This document shows positions 16,638 through 24,055 of a stretch of DNA of 29,724 nt, one piece after another (the first letter of the stretch is position 1; every line of letters starts with the position of its first letter). Origin of the DNA: an uncultured Actinomycetes bacterium (lineage in GTDB: Bacteria > Actinomycetota > Actinomycetes > Nanopelagicales > Nanopelagicaceae); the NCBI GenBank assembly GCA_903953805.1, contig CAJBLC010000094.1, positions 1 to 29,724 on the forward strand. Reading direction: 5' to 3'. The notes beneath the pieces are model-generated. The model made no database searches, was not told the origin of the DNA, and was given only the letters and a program-made list of their open reading frames with translations. The position numbers and the translations under genes were made by a program.

Positions 16638-17537
16638 ATGTCCGCACTCGATGCGCTCTTTGATCGCGATCTCCTTCCTGCTTCGCTCCAGGATGAACCC
16701 TTTGATAGCGATGCTTGGGCGATCGCGTCGGCTGTCATTGCATATGCAGCGGGAGATGCCTTCGGTGCAGCACATGAATTTGTGGCGGACCGATCGGCGA
16801 AGATTGAATCCAAACTTTTAGGTAAACCAGATTGGCCATTTGGTGGAGTCAGCGATGACACGACCCTCTCATTGCTGACGATTGAATCCCTTGATCAAGA
16901 TAACCCAGAGACAGCTGCCAAAAAATATCTGCAATCGCTGAAAGATTCTCAGGAGTCGCTCCGAGGTTTAGGGCCAACAACTCGATTCGCTCTTGGAATG
17001 AGTGTGAAGCCAGAAGAACTCCACTACATCGGAGTAAGTAATGGCGGCATGATGCGAACTGCCTTACTCGGAACACTCTTCACCCCTACACAGAAGGCGA
17101 TGCGGGAAGCTTGGGTCCGAGCTTCTGTTCAAACAACACACTCTCATCCCATGGCAATTGATGCCGCTCTCTCACTCTCAGCCGCTTTTGCTTCTGCGGT
17201 AACACATGGAAGTTCTTACGAGGTTCCGCATCCGCCCCAGGATTGGTCGCCACCAGAAGAAGGAATCTCCCTCAATCCACTTGAGACATATCGAGCTGTG
17301 ACCTTTGTAGTTTCTCGATCTGCTGATGTTGAGAGTGCATATCTCTTAGCCTGCGAATTAGGGGGAGATACAGATACCGTGGCAGCGCTCTCCGCCGCGC
17401 TTGTAGCAGCCTCACTCCGACAGGATTCCGGGCTCTATGACATTCCATGGCTAATGGATGTGAATTGGAGTGAAATTCCGCAGATGAAGGGCGCTATCGA
17501 ACTATTGATCAAACGACGCAGAGAGTGGGCTCAGTAA
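16638..17537 (+). CDS. ADP-ribosylglycohydrolase (DraG/ARH) family protein
   Basis: This 299-residue all-helical family member has AGDAFG (38-43), the metal-binding SDDTT (72-76, usually TDDT), SNGGMMR (134-140, usually NGAAMR), THSHPMAIDAA and GGDTDTVA (242-249). These positions hold the two-metal site in the family. Members cleave N- or O-glycosidic bonds to ADP-ribose, but many bacterial copies sit in sugar or nucleoside operons and may hydrolyse other ribosides. It sits between a P450 and a PfkB sugar kinase (TAG directly abutting ATG, then a TAATG overlap), which argues for a metabolic role, perhaps freeing a sugar for phosphorylation. That role is inference. Confidence 0.88.
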   Translation: MSALDALFDRDLLPASLQDEPFDSDAWAIASAVIAYAAGDAFGAAHEFVADRSAKIESKLLGKPDWPFGGVSDDTTLSLLTIESLDQDNPETAAKKYLQSLKDSQESLRGLGPTTRFALGMSVKPEELHYIGVSNGGMMRTALLGTLFTPTQKAMREAWVRASVQTTHSHPMAIDAALSLSAAFASAVTHGSSYEVPHPPQDWSPPEEGISLNPLETYRAVTFVVSRSADVESAYLLACELGGDTDTVAALSAALVAASLRQDSGLYDIPWLMDVNWSEIPQMKGAIELLIKRRREWAQ

Positions 17538-18400
17538 TGGCACGGGTGTGGATTGTCGGGCCTTTGGCGTGGGACACAGTCTTAAATGTCTCTCATCTAC
17601 CTGAACCTGGTGGATTTGTACAAGGTAGCGGCTTGATGGGGCGTCCGGGGGGAACTGCCGCAAATGTCGCTGTCGGGTTAGCAAGCGCTGGAGTAAAGAC
17701 TGGTTTTGCAGGATACGTTGGGCAGGATGAGCTCAGTAAAAAATTGTTGGAAAGCCTTGAGTCGAGCGAGATAGAGAGCCTGCACGTCAAAGAACTTCCA
17801 GGTGAGGCGAACCATGTATTGATTTTGATTGATGGGAAGGGCGAACGAACTATCGTTGGATTAACTGACGATCGACTCGACCAGGTCACTATTCGCGACG
17901 TCGAGCTCAAGCCAGAGGATTACGTTGTCTTCGTATTATGGCGTAGCCACTTCCTAGAAGATTTGAGATACGCACAGAGTGTCGGTTGCAAAATTATTGT
18001 TGGCATTGAAGCCCTTCAAGAAGAGCCTCTTATCTCAGCCGATATCTGTATTGGATCTGGATCTGACGCAAACGATAATTTTGATCCATCACAGTATCTC
18101 GATCGCTTTGAACGAATTGTGATCACAGGTGGCGCGAATGGCGCGAAGCAATATTGGCGCGAGAATGGGGAAGTAAAGGTTCTTCATCAACCAGCAATCC
18201 CGGTACAAGAAGTTGTCGATACAACCGGTGCGGGAGATTCATTCTTAGCCGGTTACATCAAAGCGCTCATTGATTCCGTAGATAAAGTGAATAATCCAAT
18301 GCTGATAGGTGCACATTGGTCTGCGCTCGCTGTCTCAATGCCGGGTTCGCAGCCACCGGATTGGTCGTTAGTGAAAGAAAATCTTCCAAGCAGTATCTGA
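17537..18400 (+). CDS. PfkB-family carbohydrate kinase
   Basis: From the ATG at 17537, which shares its A with the upstream TAA, the product has 287 residues. Both PfkB signatures are present: GRPGGTAANVAVG (about 35-47) and DTTGAGDSFLAGY (228-240), with catalytic base Asp234. It should phosphorylate a sugar or nucleoside with ATP in the cytoplasm; ribokinase-, fructokinase- and adenosine-kinase-like specificities cannot be told apart by eye. Coupling to the glycohydrolase-family gene suggests that it phosphorylates the sugar released there. It ends 64 nt before the permease-acyltransferase ORF, which has its own promoter. Confidence 0.92.
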   Translation: MARVWIVGPLAWDTVLNVSHLPEPGGFVQGSGLMGRPGGTAANVAVGLASAGVKTGFAGYVGQDELSKKLLESLESSEIESLHVKELPGEANHVLILIDGKGERTIVGLTDDRLDQVTIRDVELKPEDYVVFVLWRSHFLEDLRYAQSVGCKIIVGIEALQEEPLISADICIGSGSDANDNFDPSQYLDRFERIVITGGANGAKQYWRENGEVKVLHQPAIPVQEVVDTTGAGDSFLAGYIKALIDSVDKVNNPMLIGAHWSALAVSMPGSQPPDWSLVKENLPSSI

Positions 18401-18452
18401 CGTTCATAGGAAAAAGATCAAGATAGGCCTTACCTATGGACTCTTTACCCGC

Positions 18453-18458
18453 TAGATT
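18453..18458 (+). promoter_or_regulatory. Leaderless -10 box (TAGATT) of the permease-acyltransferase ORF
   Basis: TAGATT is followed by six bases (TCAGCG) and the GTG at 18465, the same arrangement as at 9732 and 9751. Upstream, ATAGG and CCTAT form a small inverted repeat around 18424-18438 that could bind a regulator; this is weak. Confidence 0.6.
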
Positions 18459-18464
18459 TCAGCG

Positions 18465-20531
18465 GTGAAAACCTGGCGCAAGTATCCCCTTGCGAAAGCC
18501 TTACTTTTTGTGGGTATTTGCTACTTTGCATATCCCCTGTATTGGCTGGTTATCAACTCATCAAAAGGATTTAGATCTGATTCCAGCAATGGAATCTTCT
18601 CGGGAGCAAACCCTTTCGATCTCTTTAACAATGTAGTGAATCTCTTTACTCGCCAAGATAGTCTCTTTGGACGATGGTTTCTCAATAGCGTTGTGTATTC
18701 ATTGATATCAGCGCTCGGCGCCACGCTCTTTGCGGCGATGGCGGGTTATGCCTTGGCGGTCTACAAATTCAAAGGTAACGGCTTCATACAATTTGTGATC
18801 CTCTCACTCATTATGGTTCCGCCAAACACGATAGTCCTGCCACTTTTTCTCTTCTTCACAAAAATAAACATTGTGAATACACCTGCGGCGGTTATCTTGC
18901 CGGGGCTGGTGAGTCCGGTCGGTGCCTTCTTCATGATGTATTACGTACGACAAGCAGTCCCACAGGAGCTCTTGCAGGCTGCCAGACTCGATCGTGCATC
19001 TGAATTCAGAATCTTTTCGCGAATTGCCATGCCTATCGCAAAGCCCATGCTCGCAATAGTCTTTTTGATTATTCTGATTGCCAATTGGAACGCCTACTTC
19101 TTGCCGTTGGTGATGCTCAATGACATGAAGCTGTACACGCTTCAAGTGGGGCTTGGGACATCCGAGGGCGGCGGCGGTTTGATAGCTGGATCTATCGTCT
19201 CAACTATTCCCGTACTCATTGCCTATCTCTATCTGCAACGACATATGAGCTCAGATTTATGGAACGACTCCTCTACGTCAACCCGAATCCGAAAGGAACC
19301 CCGAATGCGCAGAACGAAAGACCTTGACGTGAAGAAGCCAGGTAATCGAATTAGCGGAGCAGATGGAATGCGGGCGATCGCCTGCCTCTTGGTCCTGCTC
19401 CACCACGCTATTCAGCGGATGAATGCTGACTTTGCTCCTCGTTGGGTAAAGGTCATCTTCTTCATTGGTTGGAGAGGTGAAGTTGGCGTCAGTATCTTCT
19501 TTGTCTTATCTGGTTGCTTGCTCTCATATCCTTTTTGGAGCGCATATGTGAACGATCACAAAATGCCGAATCTGCGTGAGTATCTGAGTCGCCGTATAGC
19601 GAGAATTGTTCCAGGAGCATGGCTCGCCCTTATTGTCACAACGTATATTGGTGTCGTTCATCTGCACTACCCAATGAACTGGACTCGGTTTATGGCTGGA
19701 ATATTTTTTATCTTCAGCTTCCACTACAAAACATTTTTTCCAAGCGAATTCGATGGGCCGCTTTGGACTATTGGACTCGAAGCGTGGTGTTACATAGTGA
19801 TGCCGATAGTAATTCTTATCTCTTGTAAGTTTTCAAAGAAGAAAAAGAGAGTGTGGGCTTGGCTGCTTGGTTGGCTCGTACTCTTACAAATTCTCCAACC
19901 GATCATCATCCATAACTTCATGACCGGTATGGATGGTAAGGGATGGATGTATGGCATGACAGGAGGCGCCAAACTCTGGATGCCTTATTGGAACTTTGCA
20001 ACATTCTTTGCGCAGTACTTGTGCGGAGTAGCAGCGGCATTTCTGATTGTTATGGTCAAGAAGAATAATTGGCTATCTCCACAAAAATGGGATTTCATCG
20101 GTGTGCTTGCACTCGTTGCTGCATTCATTCTCGTCTGTGTACGAGAGACGCCGGGTGTTCCTGATACTTTGACGAAGCAGCCATATAACGCACCGATCTT
20201 TTCATTATTGATTGGGCTGGGACTTGCAGCTATTGCGAGTGGTGCAAGCGTAGGAAAGAGGTTCGATAATCGATTCTTCACGTATATTGCGAAGATCTCA
20301 TTCGGACTCTATCTCTGGCATTGGTTCTTCATAACAATAATTCAAGCCGATATCGCAACAGACTTCACAGTGAATGGCTTGCCAGATCTCTTTAGGTGGT
20401 TAGGTTTAGTTACCTTCACTTACATGATTTCATGGGGAGTAGCTGTGTTCAGTTGGCGTTATGTTGAAAGTCCGGTCTTGGACTACAATCAGCGCAGAAT
20501 TGAGCGTAAAAGGGCTATCCGAGAGGCATAA
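18465..20531 (+). CDS. MalG-type ABC sugar permease fused to AT3 membrane acyltransferase
   Basis: One uninterrupted 688-residue frame holds two whole proteins. Residues 1-260 are a CUT1 MalG permease with six helices, the loop ELLQAARLDRASEF (168-181) and the closing YLYLQRH. A basic linker (about 261-295) leads to an AT3 acyltransferase (about 296-688) with Arg303-x10-His314, GEVGVSIFFVLSGCLLS and a final RYVESP. Both ends that join should be cytoplasmic, so the fusion is topologically possible. The acyltransferase half closely resembles the separate 406-residue protein at 7672. An AAAGGA site and ATG at 19305 would yield a 408-residue free acyltransferase. No MalF partner is adjacent. Stop-codon loss between two genes is the likely origin. 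Confidence 0.88.
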   Translation: MKTWRKYPLAKALLFVGICYFAYPLYWLVINSSKGFRSDSSNGIFSGANPFDLFNNVVNLFTRQDSLFGRWFLNSVVYSLISALGATLFAAMAGYALAVYKFKGNGFIQFVILSLIMVPPNTIVLPLFLFFTKINIVNTPAAVILPGLVSPVGAFFMMYYVRQAVPQELLQAARLDRASEFRIFSRIAMPIAKPMLAIVFLIILIANWNAYFLPLVMLNDMKLYTLQVGLGTSEGGGGLIAGSIVSTIPVLIAYLYLQRHMSSDLWNDSSTSTRIRKEPRMRRTKDLDVKKPGNRISGADGMRAIACLLVLLHHAIQRMNADFAPRWVKVIFFIGWRGEVGVSIFFVLSGCLLSYPFWSAYVNDHKMPNLREYLSRRIARIVPGAWLALIVTTYIGVVHLHYPMNWTRFMAGIFFIFSFHYKTFFPSEFDGPLWTIGLEAWCYIVMPIVILISCKFSKKKKRVWAWLLGWLVLLQILQPIIIHNFMTGMDGKGWMYGMTGGAKLWMPYWNFATFFAQYLCGVAAAFLIVMVKKNNWLSPQKWDFIGVLALVAAFILVCVRETPGVPDTLTKQPYNAPIFSLLIGLGLAAIASGASVGKRFDNRFFTYIAKISFGLYLWHWFFITIIQADIATDFTVNGLPDLFRWLGLVTFTYMISWGVAVFSWRYVESPVLDYNQRRIERKRAIREA
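19292..19297 (+). promoter_or_regulatory. Internal ribosome-binding site (AAAGGA) for a free acyltransferase
   Basis: AAAGGA lies seven bases before the in-frame ATG at 19305 (codon 281), exactly at the permease-acyltransferase boundary. Initiation here would make a 408-residue AT3 protein ending at 20531, almost the same length as the stand-alone paralogue. Confidence 0.6.
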
Positions 20532-20533
20532 TC

Positions 20534-21553
20534 GTGGCAATCAGTAATCGATCTGTCTCAATGATCGATGTTGCGAATAAGAGTGGTGTCTCGCATCAAA
20601 CTGTCTCTCGCGTCCTAAACAACCATAAAAACGTTAGCGATAAGACTCGTAAAAAGGTTTTAGCAGCTATGGATGAACTCAATTATTTCCCAAACATCGC
20701 TGCCCGAACTTTGGTTACAGGAAAGTCATCTTCTATTGGCGTCCTTAGTTATGACACAACACTTTACGGCCCAGCATCGATGTTGCATGCTGTACAACTT
20801 GCCGCGCGCGAAAAGGGATATTCGGTAAACCTGGTCTCCCTCAAAGCAACTGATACCGACTCTGTGACTTCAGGAATCCAAGATCTCTATGCAACAGGCG
20901 TTGAAGGTCTCATCATGATTGTTCCTCATACCAAAGACTCAACACTGATCAAAAGAATCCCTGGCAATCTTCCTGGCGTAATTATCGAAGGAGAGAGTTC
21001 GCGATTTATTCCTTCAGTCAACATTGATCAGAAGCTGGGTGCTGAGATGGCGGTGAATTACCTGCTCGATCTTGGACATAGAAAAATCGCCCATATTTCT
21101 GGGCCTCAAGGATGGTATGAAGCTGATCTTCGTGTCGCCGGTTGGCAAAGCGCACTAGAGAAAGCGAAACTTAAGGCGAAGGTCTTAGAACTTGGAGATT
21201 GGTCGCCAAAGTCTGGGTACATCGCTACGAAGCGCATCTTGGATCAGAAATCAGGGGTCACGGCGATATTTTGTTCAAATGATGCAATGGCTTTAGGAGC
21301 GATCAAAGCGCTCACGGAGAAGGGGCTCTCCATTCCTAAAGATATGAGCGTGGTTGGCTTTGATGATGTTCCAGAAGCCTCTTACTTCCACCCGTCGCTG
21401 ACCACGGTGATCCAATCCTTTGAAGATGTGGGCCATGCCAGTTTGGAGTTACTCGTGAGCCAGATTGAGGGCGGCAAGACTGTTGCCAAGCGTGAAGCGA
21501 TTAAGCCGACCTTGCTGGTGCGCGAGAGCTCAGGGCCAGTTCCGCGAAAGTAA
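20534..21553 (+). CDS. LacI-family transcriptional regulator (probable arabinose-operon repressor)
   Basis: This 339-residue protein has a LacI helix-turn-helix at about 9-29 (SMIDVANKSGVSHQTVSRVL), the hinge helix PNIAARTL (53-60) and a periplasmic-binding-protein-like sensor domain (GVLSYDT through FDDVPEASYFHPSLTTV). It should bind a sugar or sugar phosphate and control palindromic operators. Two such operators lie 40-135 bp downstream of its stop, in front of the arabinose transport operon, so that operon is the probable target. The GTG start follows GAGAGG with a 7-nt gap and sits 2 nt after the fusion ORF, so it may be cotranscribed with it. The inducer is presumed to be L-arabinose or an arabinoside. 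Confidence 0.93.
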   Translation: MAISNRSVSMIDVANKSGVSHQTVSRVLNNHKNVSDKTRKKVLAAMDELNYFPNIAARTLVTGKSSSIGVLSYDTTLYGPASMLHAVQLAAREKGYSVNLVSLKATDTDSVTSGIQDLYATGVEGLIMIVPHTKDSTLIKRIPGNLPGVIIEGESSRFIPSVNIDQKLGAEMAVNYLLDLGHRKIAHISGPQGWYEADLRVAGWQSALEKAKLKAKVLELGDWSPKSGYIATKRILDQKSGVTAIFCSNDAMALGAIKALTEKGLSIPKDMSVVGFDDVPEASYFHPSLTTVIQSFEDVGHASLELLVSQIEGGKTVAKREAIKPTLLVRESSGPVPRK

Positions 21554-21580
21554 CATTTCAATAACATTCCTCTCGGGCCC

Positions 21581-21609
21581 TTGACTGGCCATTTGTTAAC
21601 GATAACAAT
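21581..21609 (+). promoter_or_regulatory. Promoter of the arabinose transport operon
   Basis: TTGACT (21581-21586), a 17-bp spacer and AACAAT (21604-21609) make a plausible housekeeping promoter. Operator 1 covers the spacer and -10 region, so repressor binding would exclude polymerase. Unlike most promoters here, it gives a long leader of about 150 nt. Confidence 0.55.
21593..21608. promoter_or_regulatory. LacI-type operator 1
   Basis: TTGTTAACGATAACAA has 6-bp inverted arms (TTGTTA/TAACAA) around a CG-centred core, which is typical of LacI-family operators. It overlaps the -10 region of the arabinose operon and shares 15 of 16 bases with operator 2. Confidence 0.8.
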
Positions 21610-21662
21610 TCACACATGCGTTCAAGCTCCTCCATCAAAGCACAGGGAGCTCATTCTCAGCG

Positions 21663-21688
21663 CATAATTGTTAACGCTAACAATTATG
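21663..21688. promoter_or_regulatory. LacI-type operator 2 (extended palindrome)
   Basis: Perfect 11-bp arms CATAATTGTTA and TAACAATTATG flank the core ACGC. The centre lies 75 bp from the centre of operator 1, about seven helical turns, so two repressor dimers would sit on the same DNA face. It lies in the untranslated leader. Confidence 0.82.
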
Positions 21689-21765
21689 AGCGGGAATACT
21701 CCTCGGAGATCGCATACGTACTAGAAGTGCTTCATTCATATCCAGCGAGAGAAGGATAAGGAACA

Positions 21766-23109
21766 ATGCAAAAGACCCTCATAAGCGGTTCGTTTAAGAA
21801 GGCAACAGCCATCTTTACGACTGCCGCTGTTGCGAGCGTCGTGGGCTTCATTGGTGCTTCAGCACCAGCTCACGCAGCTGCACCAGTTCACGTCAAGGTA
21901 TGGGCTTGGTATCCAAACTTCAAGGAAGTTGTTGCCAAGTACAACGCCACTCACACAGATATCCAGATTGACTGGACTAATGCTGGTGCCGGCGGAGATG
22001 AATACACAAAGTTGAAGACTTGTATCAAGGCTAAGTCAGGTTGCCCTGATGTAGCGATGATCGAGTTCCAGACTCTTCCAACATTCTCAATTCTTAACCC
22101 ATTCGTTGATATGGGTAAGTACGGTGCATCTAATGCTGATGGTCGTTATGCAGGCTGGGCTTGGGCTCAAGCAACAAGCGGCACAAAGGTAAATGCGATT
22201 CCTGTTGATGGTGGTCCAATGGCGATGCTTTATCGCAAGGATCTCTTCGCAGCTAACAACATCAAGGTTCCTACAACATGGGCCGAGTATGCAGATGCTG
22301 CTGCACAAATTCACAAGTTGAATGCAAACCAGTACATCGCTACTTATGGAAATGACTCAGGCTGGGCTACAGGACTTATGTGGCAGGGTGGATGTCTTCC
22401 ATACAAGTACAACGGTTCAACTGCAAAGGCAACTGTTGGAATCTCACTCAACACCGCTTCATGTAAGAATGTCATCAACTACTGGGGAAACTTGGTTTCA
22501 CAAGGCCTCGTAGATTCAAAGCCATTCTTCTCAACTGATGCTGGTGCTGACTTCGATACTGGAAAGTATTGGACATGGGTTGCTGCTGGTTGGACTCCTG
22601 GATACCTCAGCGGTGTCTTGAAGACCACAACTGGTAAGTGGGCTGTTGCTCCAACTCCACAGTGGACTGCTGGTGCAGATGCTCAGGGTGACTGGGGTGG
22701 ATCTACCTTCACAGTCATCAATCAGACAAAGCATCCAAAGGAAGCTACAAGTGTTGCTATGAACTTGTATCCACCACAGAAGACAATTGATGCAGGAAGC
22801 CCTTGGGACATCGGTCTCAACTCAGCATTCTTGTATCCACTTGTAACAAGTGTTGAAAGCAACCCTGCTTTTGTGTCACACACATACCCAGTATTTGCTG
22901 ACCAGAAGCCAAATTCAATCTACATCCACGTTTCAAAGGTGCTTGGTGCCTTCCAATGGACTCCTTTCCAGGACTTCATCTACAGCACACTTCACGATGA
23001 AACTGCCCAAGCTATGGCGAAGAAGGAAGCATGGTCTGCTGTTCTGGATAATGTTCAGACAAAGGTCGTTGCCTACGCTACTAAGCAGGGCTTCAAAGTA
23101 ACTCCATAA
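21766..23109 (+). CDS. ABC sugar-binding protein (arabinose/arabinoside, CUT1 type)
   Basis: This 447-residue secreted protein has a Sec signal peptide: KK near residues 11-12, a hydrophobic core, and an AHA cleavage motif ending at about residue 37. The mature chain opens with a beta strand (VHVKVWAWYP) as in cluster B extracellular sugar-binding proteins. No lipobox cysteine is present, which is unusual for a Gram-positive importer. Four cysteines (86, 93, 210, 233) could form two disulfides. Lysine is almost always AAG, which fits high expression. Two AAGGA motifs precede the ATG. It heads the operon with two permeases, GH51 and araBDA, so arabinose or arabino-oligosaccharides are the likely ligand (inference). 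Confidence 0.92.
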   Translation: MQKTLISGSFKKATAIFTTAAVASVVGFIGASAPAHAAAPVHVKVWAWYPNFKEVVAKYNATHTDIQIDWTNAGAGGDEYTKLKTCIKAKSGCPDVAMIEFQTLPTFSILNPFVDMGKYGASNADGRYAGWAWAQATSGTKVNAIPVDGGPMAMLYRKDLFAANNIKVPTTWAEYADAAAQIHKLNANQYIATYGNDSGWATGLMWQGGCLPYKYNGSTAKATVGISLNTASCKNVINYWGNLVSQGLVDSKPFFSTDAGADFDTGKYWTWVAAGWTPGYLSGVLKTTTGKWAVAPTPQWTAGADAQGDWGGSTFTVINQTKHPKEATSVAMNLYPPQKTIDAGSPWDIGLNSAFLYPLVTSVESNPAFVSHTYPVFADQKPNSIYIHVSKVLGAFQWTPFQDFIYSTLHDETAQAMAKKEAWSAVLDNVQTKVVAYATKQGFKVTP

Positions 23110-23132
23110 CAGCAGGACATAAGAGAGATAAC

Positions 23133-23166
23133 GAGAACCGCTCCTTCTAGTTGAGGAGCGGTTCTT
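23133..23166 (+). other. Hairpin between binding-protein and permease genes (mRNA processing/attenuation)
   Basis: GAACCGCTCC (23135-23144) pairs perfectly with GGAGCGGTTC (23155-23164), with possible extension on both sides, around a 10-base loop. It is followed by TTCTTCTC rather than a U-run, so it is probably a partial terminator or an RNA stabiliser. Such stems keep binding-protein mRNA more abundant than permease mRNA in other sugar operons. Confidence 0.75.
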
Positions 23167-23185
23167 CTCAAACGAGAGGAAGAAC

Positions 23186-24055
23186 GTGAAAAGACGGCAA
23201 GTTTTGATTGGATGGCTCTTCGTTCTGCCATTTGTATTAGTTGTCTTCTTCTTCCTGGTCCTCCCGTTAATTTACGCGGGCTACTTGAGCTCACAAGCCG
23301 ACTCACTCGTTGGCGGCCAACACTTTGTTGGTATTACAAATTACATTGATACATTCAAAGACCCACTCTTCCTCGAGGGCCTCAAGCGCGTTGCAATTTA
23401 CGCACTCATTTCAATTCCAATTATGCTTTCAGTATCACTCGCAAGCGCTCTAACAATCGATGTTATCCAGACGCGCTTAGCTCGAGTATTCCGACTCATT
23501 GCCTTTATGCCATATGCCGTTCCCGGAGTAGTTGCCGCCCTCATGTGGGGCTTCCTCTATAGCCAACAATTCGGTCCCATTTATTGGTTTGCAAAGAAAC
23601 TAGGTTTTCGAAATCTAGATATGTTCGACCCGAATATATTCATTTACTCGATCTCTGGAATCGCCTTCTGGGCATGGACCGGGTACAACATGATCGTTCT
23701 CTACTCTGCACTTCAGGGAATCTCCCGTGAAATTTATGAAGCGGCGATTGTCGATGGAGCAAGTCAGAAGCAGATCGCATTCCGAATTAAGATTCCTGCA
23801 ATCAGAGGCGCGATTGTCCTCACTGTCCTCTTCTCATTGATCGGATCCATGCAGCTCTTCACCGAGCCAAGAATCTTGTCTCGCTATACCAATGCAGTGA
23901 CGCTCGGTTATACGCCTAATATCTACGCCTTTAACTTGGCCTTTAACCAATCTCAATTTAACTACTCTGCGGCAGTCTCATTTGCGCTGGGACTTATCGT
24001 CCTTGTCATTTCATATGGCTTCCTGCTTCGCAACCGGAGAATGGCGGATAAATAA
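23186..24055 (+). CDS. ABC sugar permease, MalF/UgpA type (arabinose operon)
   Basis: The protein has 289 residues with about six membrane helices, FRLIAFMPYAVPGVVAALMWG (about 102-122) and the coupling loop YEAAIVDGA (184-192). It ends in a basic tail (RNRRMADK) like the other MalF-type proteins here. The start is GTG at 23186 after GAGGAAG. It shares a TAATG overlap with the following MalG gene, so the two make one heterodimer. It follows the binding-protein gene after the hairpin. The ATPase is missing, so a shared MsmX/MsiK-like ATPase encoded elsewhere is expected (known for many Gram-positive CUT1 systems; inferred here). Confidence 0.94.
   Translation: MKRRQVLIGWLFVLPFVLVVFFFLVLPLIYAGYLSSQADSLVGGQHFVGITNYIDTFKDPLFLEGLKRVAIYALISIPIMLSVSLASALTIDVIQTRLARVFRLIAFMPYAVPGVVAALMWGFLYSQQFGPIYWFAKKLGFRNLDMFDPNIFIYSISGIAFWAWTGYNMIVLYSALQGISREIYEAAIVDGASQKQIAFRIKIPAIRGAIVLTVLFSLIGSMQLFTEPRILSRYTNAVTLGYTPNIYAFNLAFNQSQFNYSAAVSFALGLIVLVISYGFLLRNRRMADK

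Noticed and set aside
18424..18438. ATAGG/CCTAT inverted repeat as an operator
   Set aside because: Arms are only five bases and no second copy was seen, so it is compatible with chance.
23133..23175. The hairpin as a full intrinsic terminator
   Set aside because: The stem is strong but is followed by TTCTTCTCAAA rather than a run of T, and the permease genes downstream belong to the same operon.
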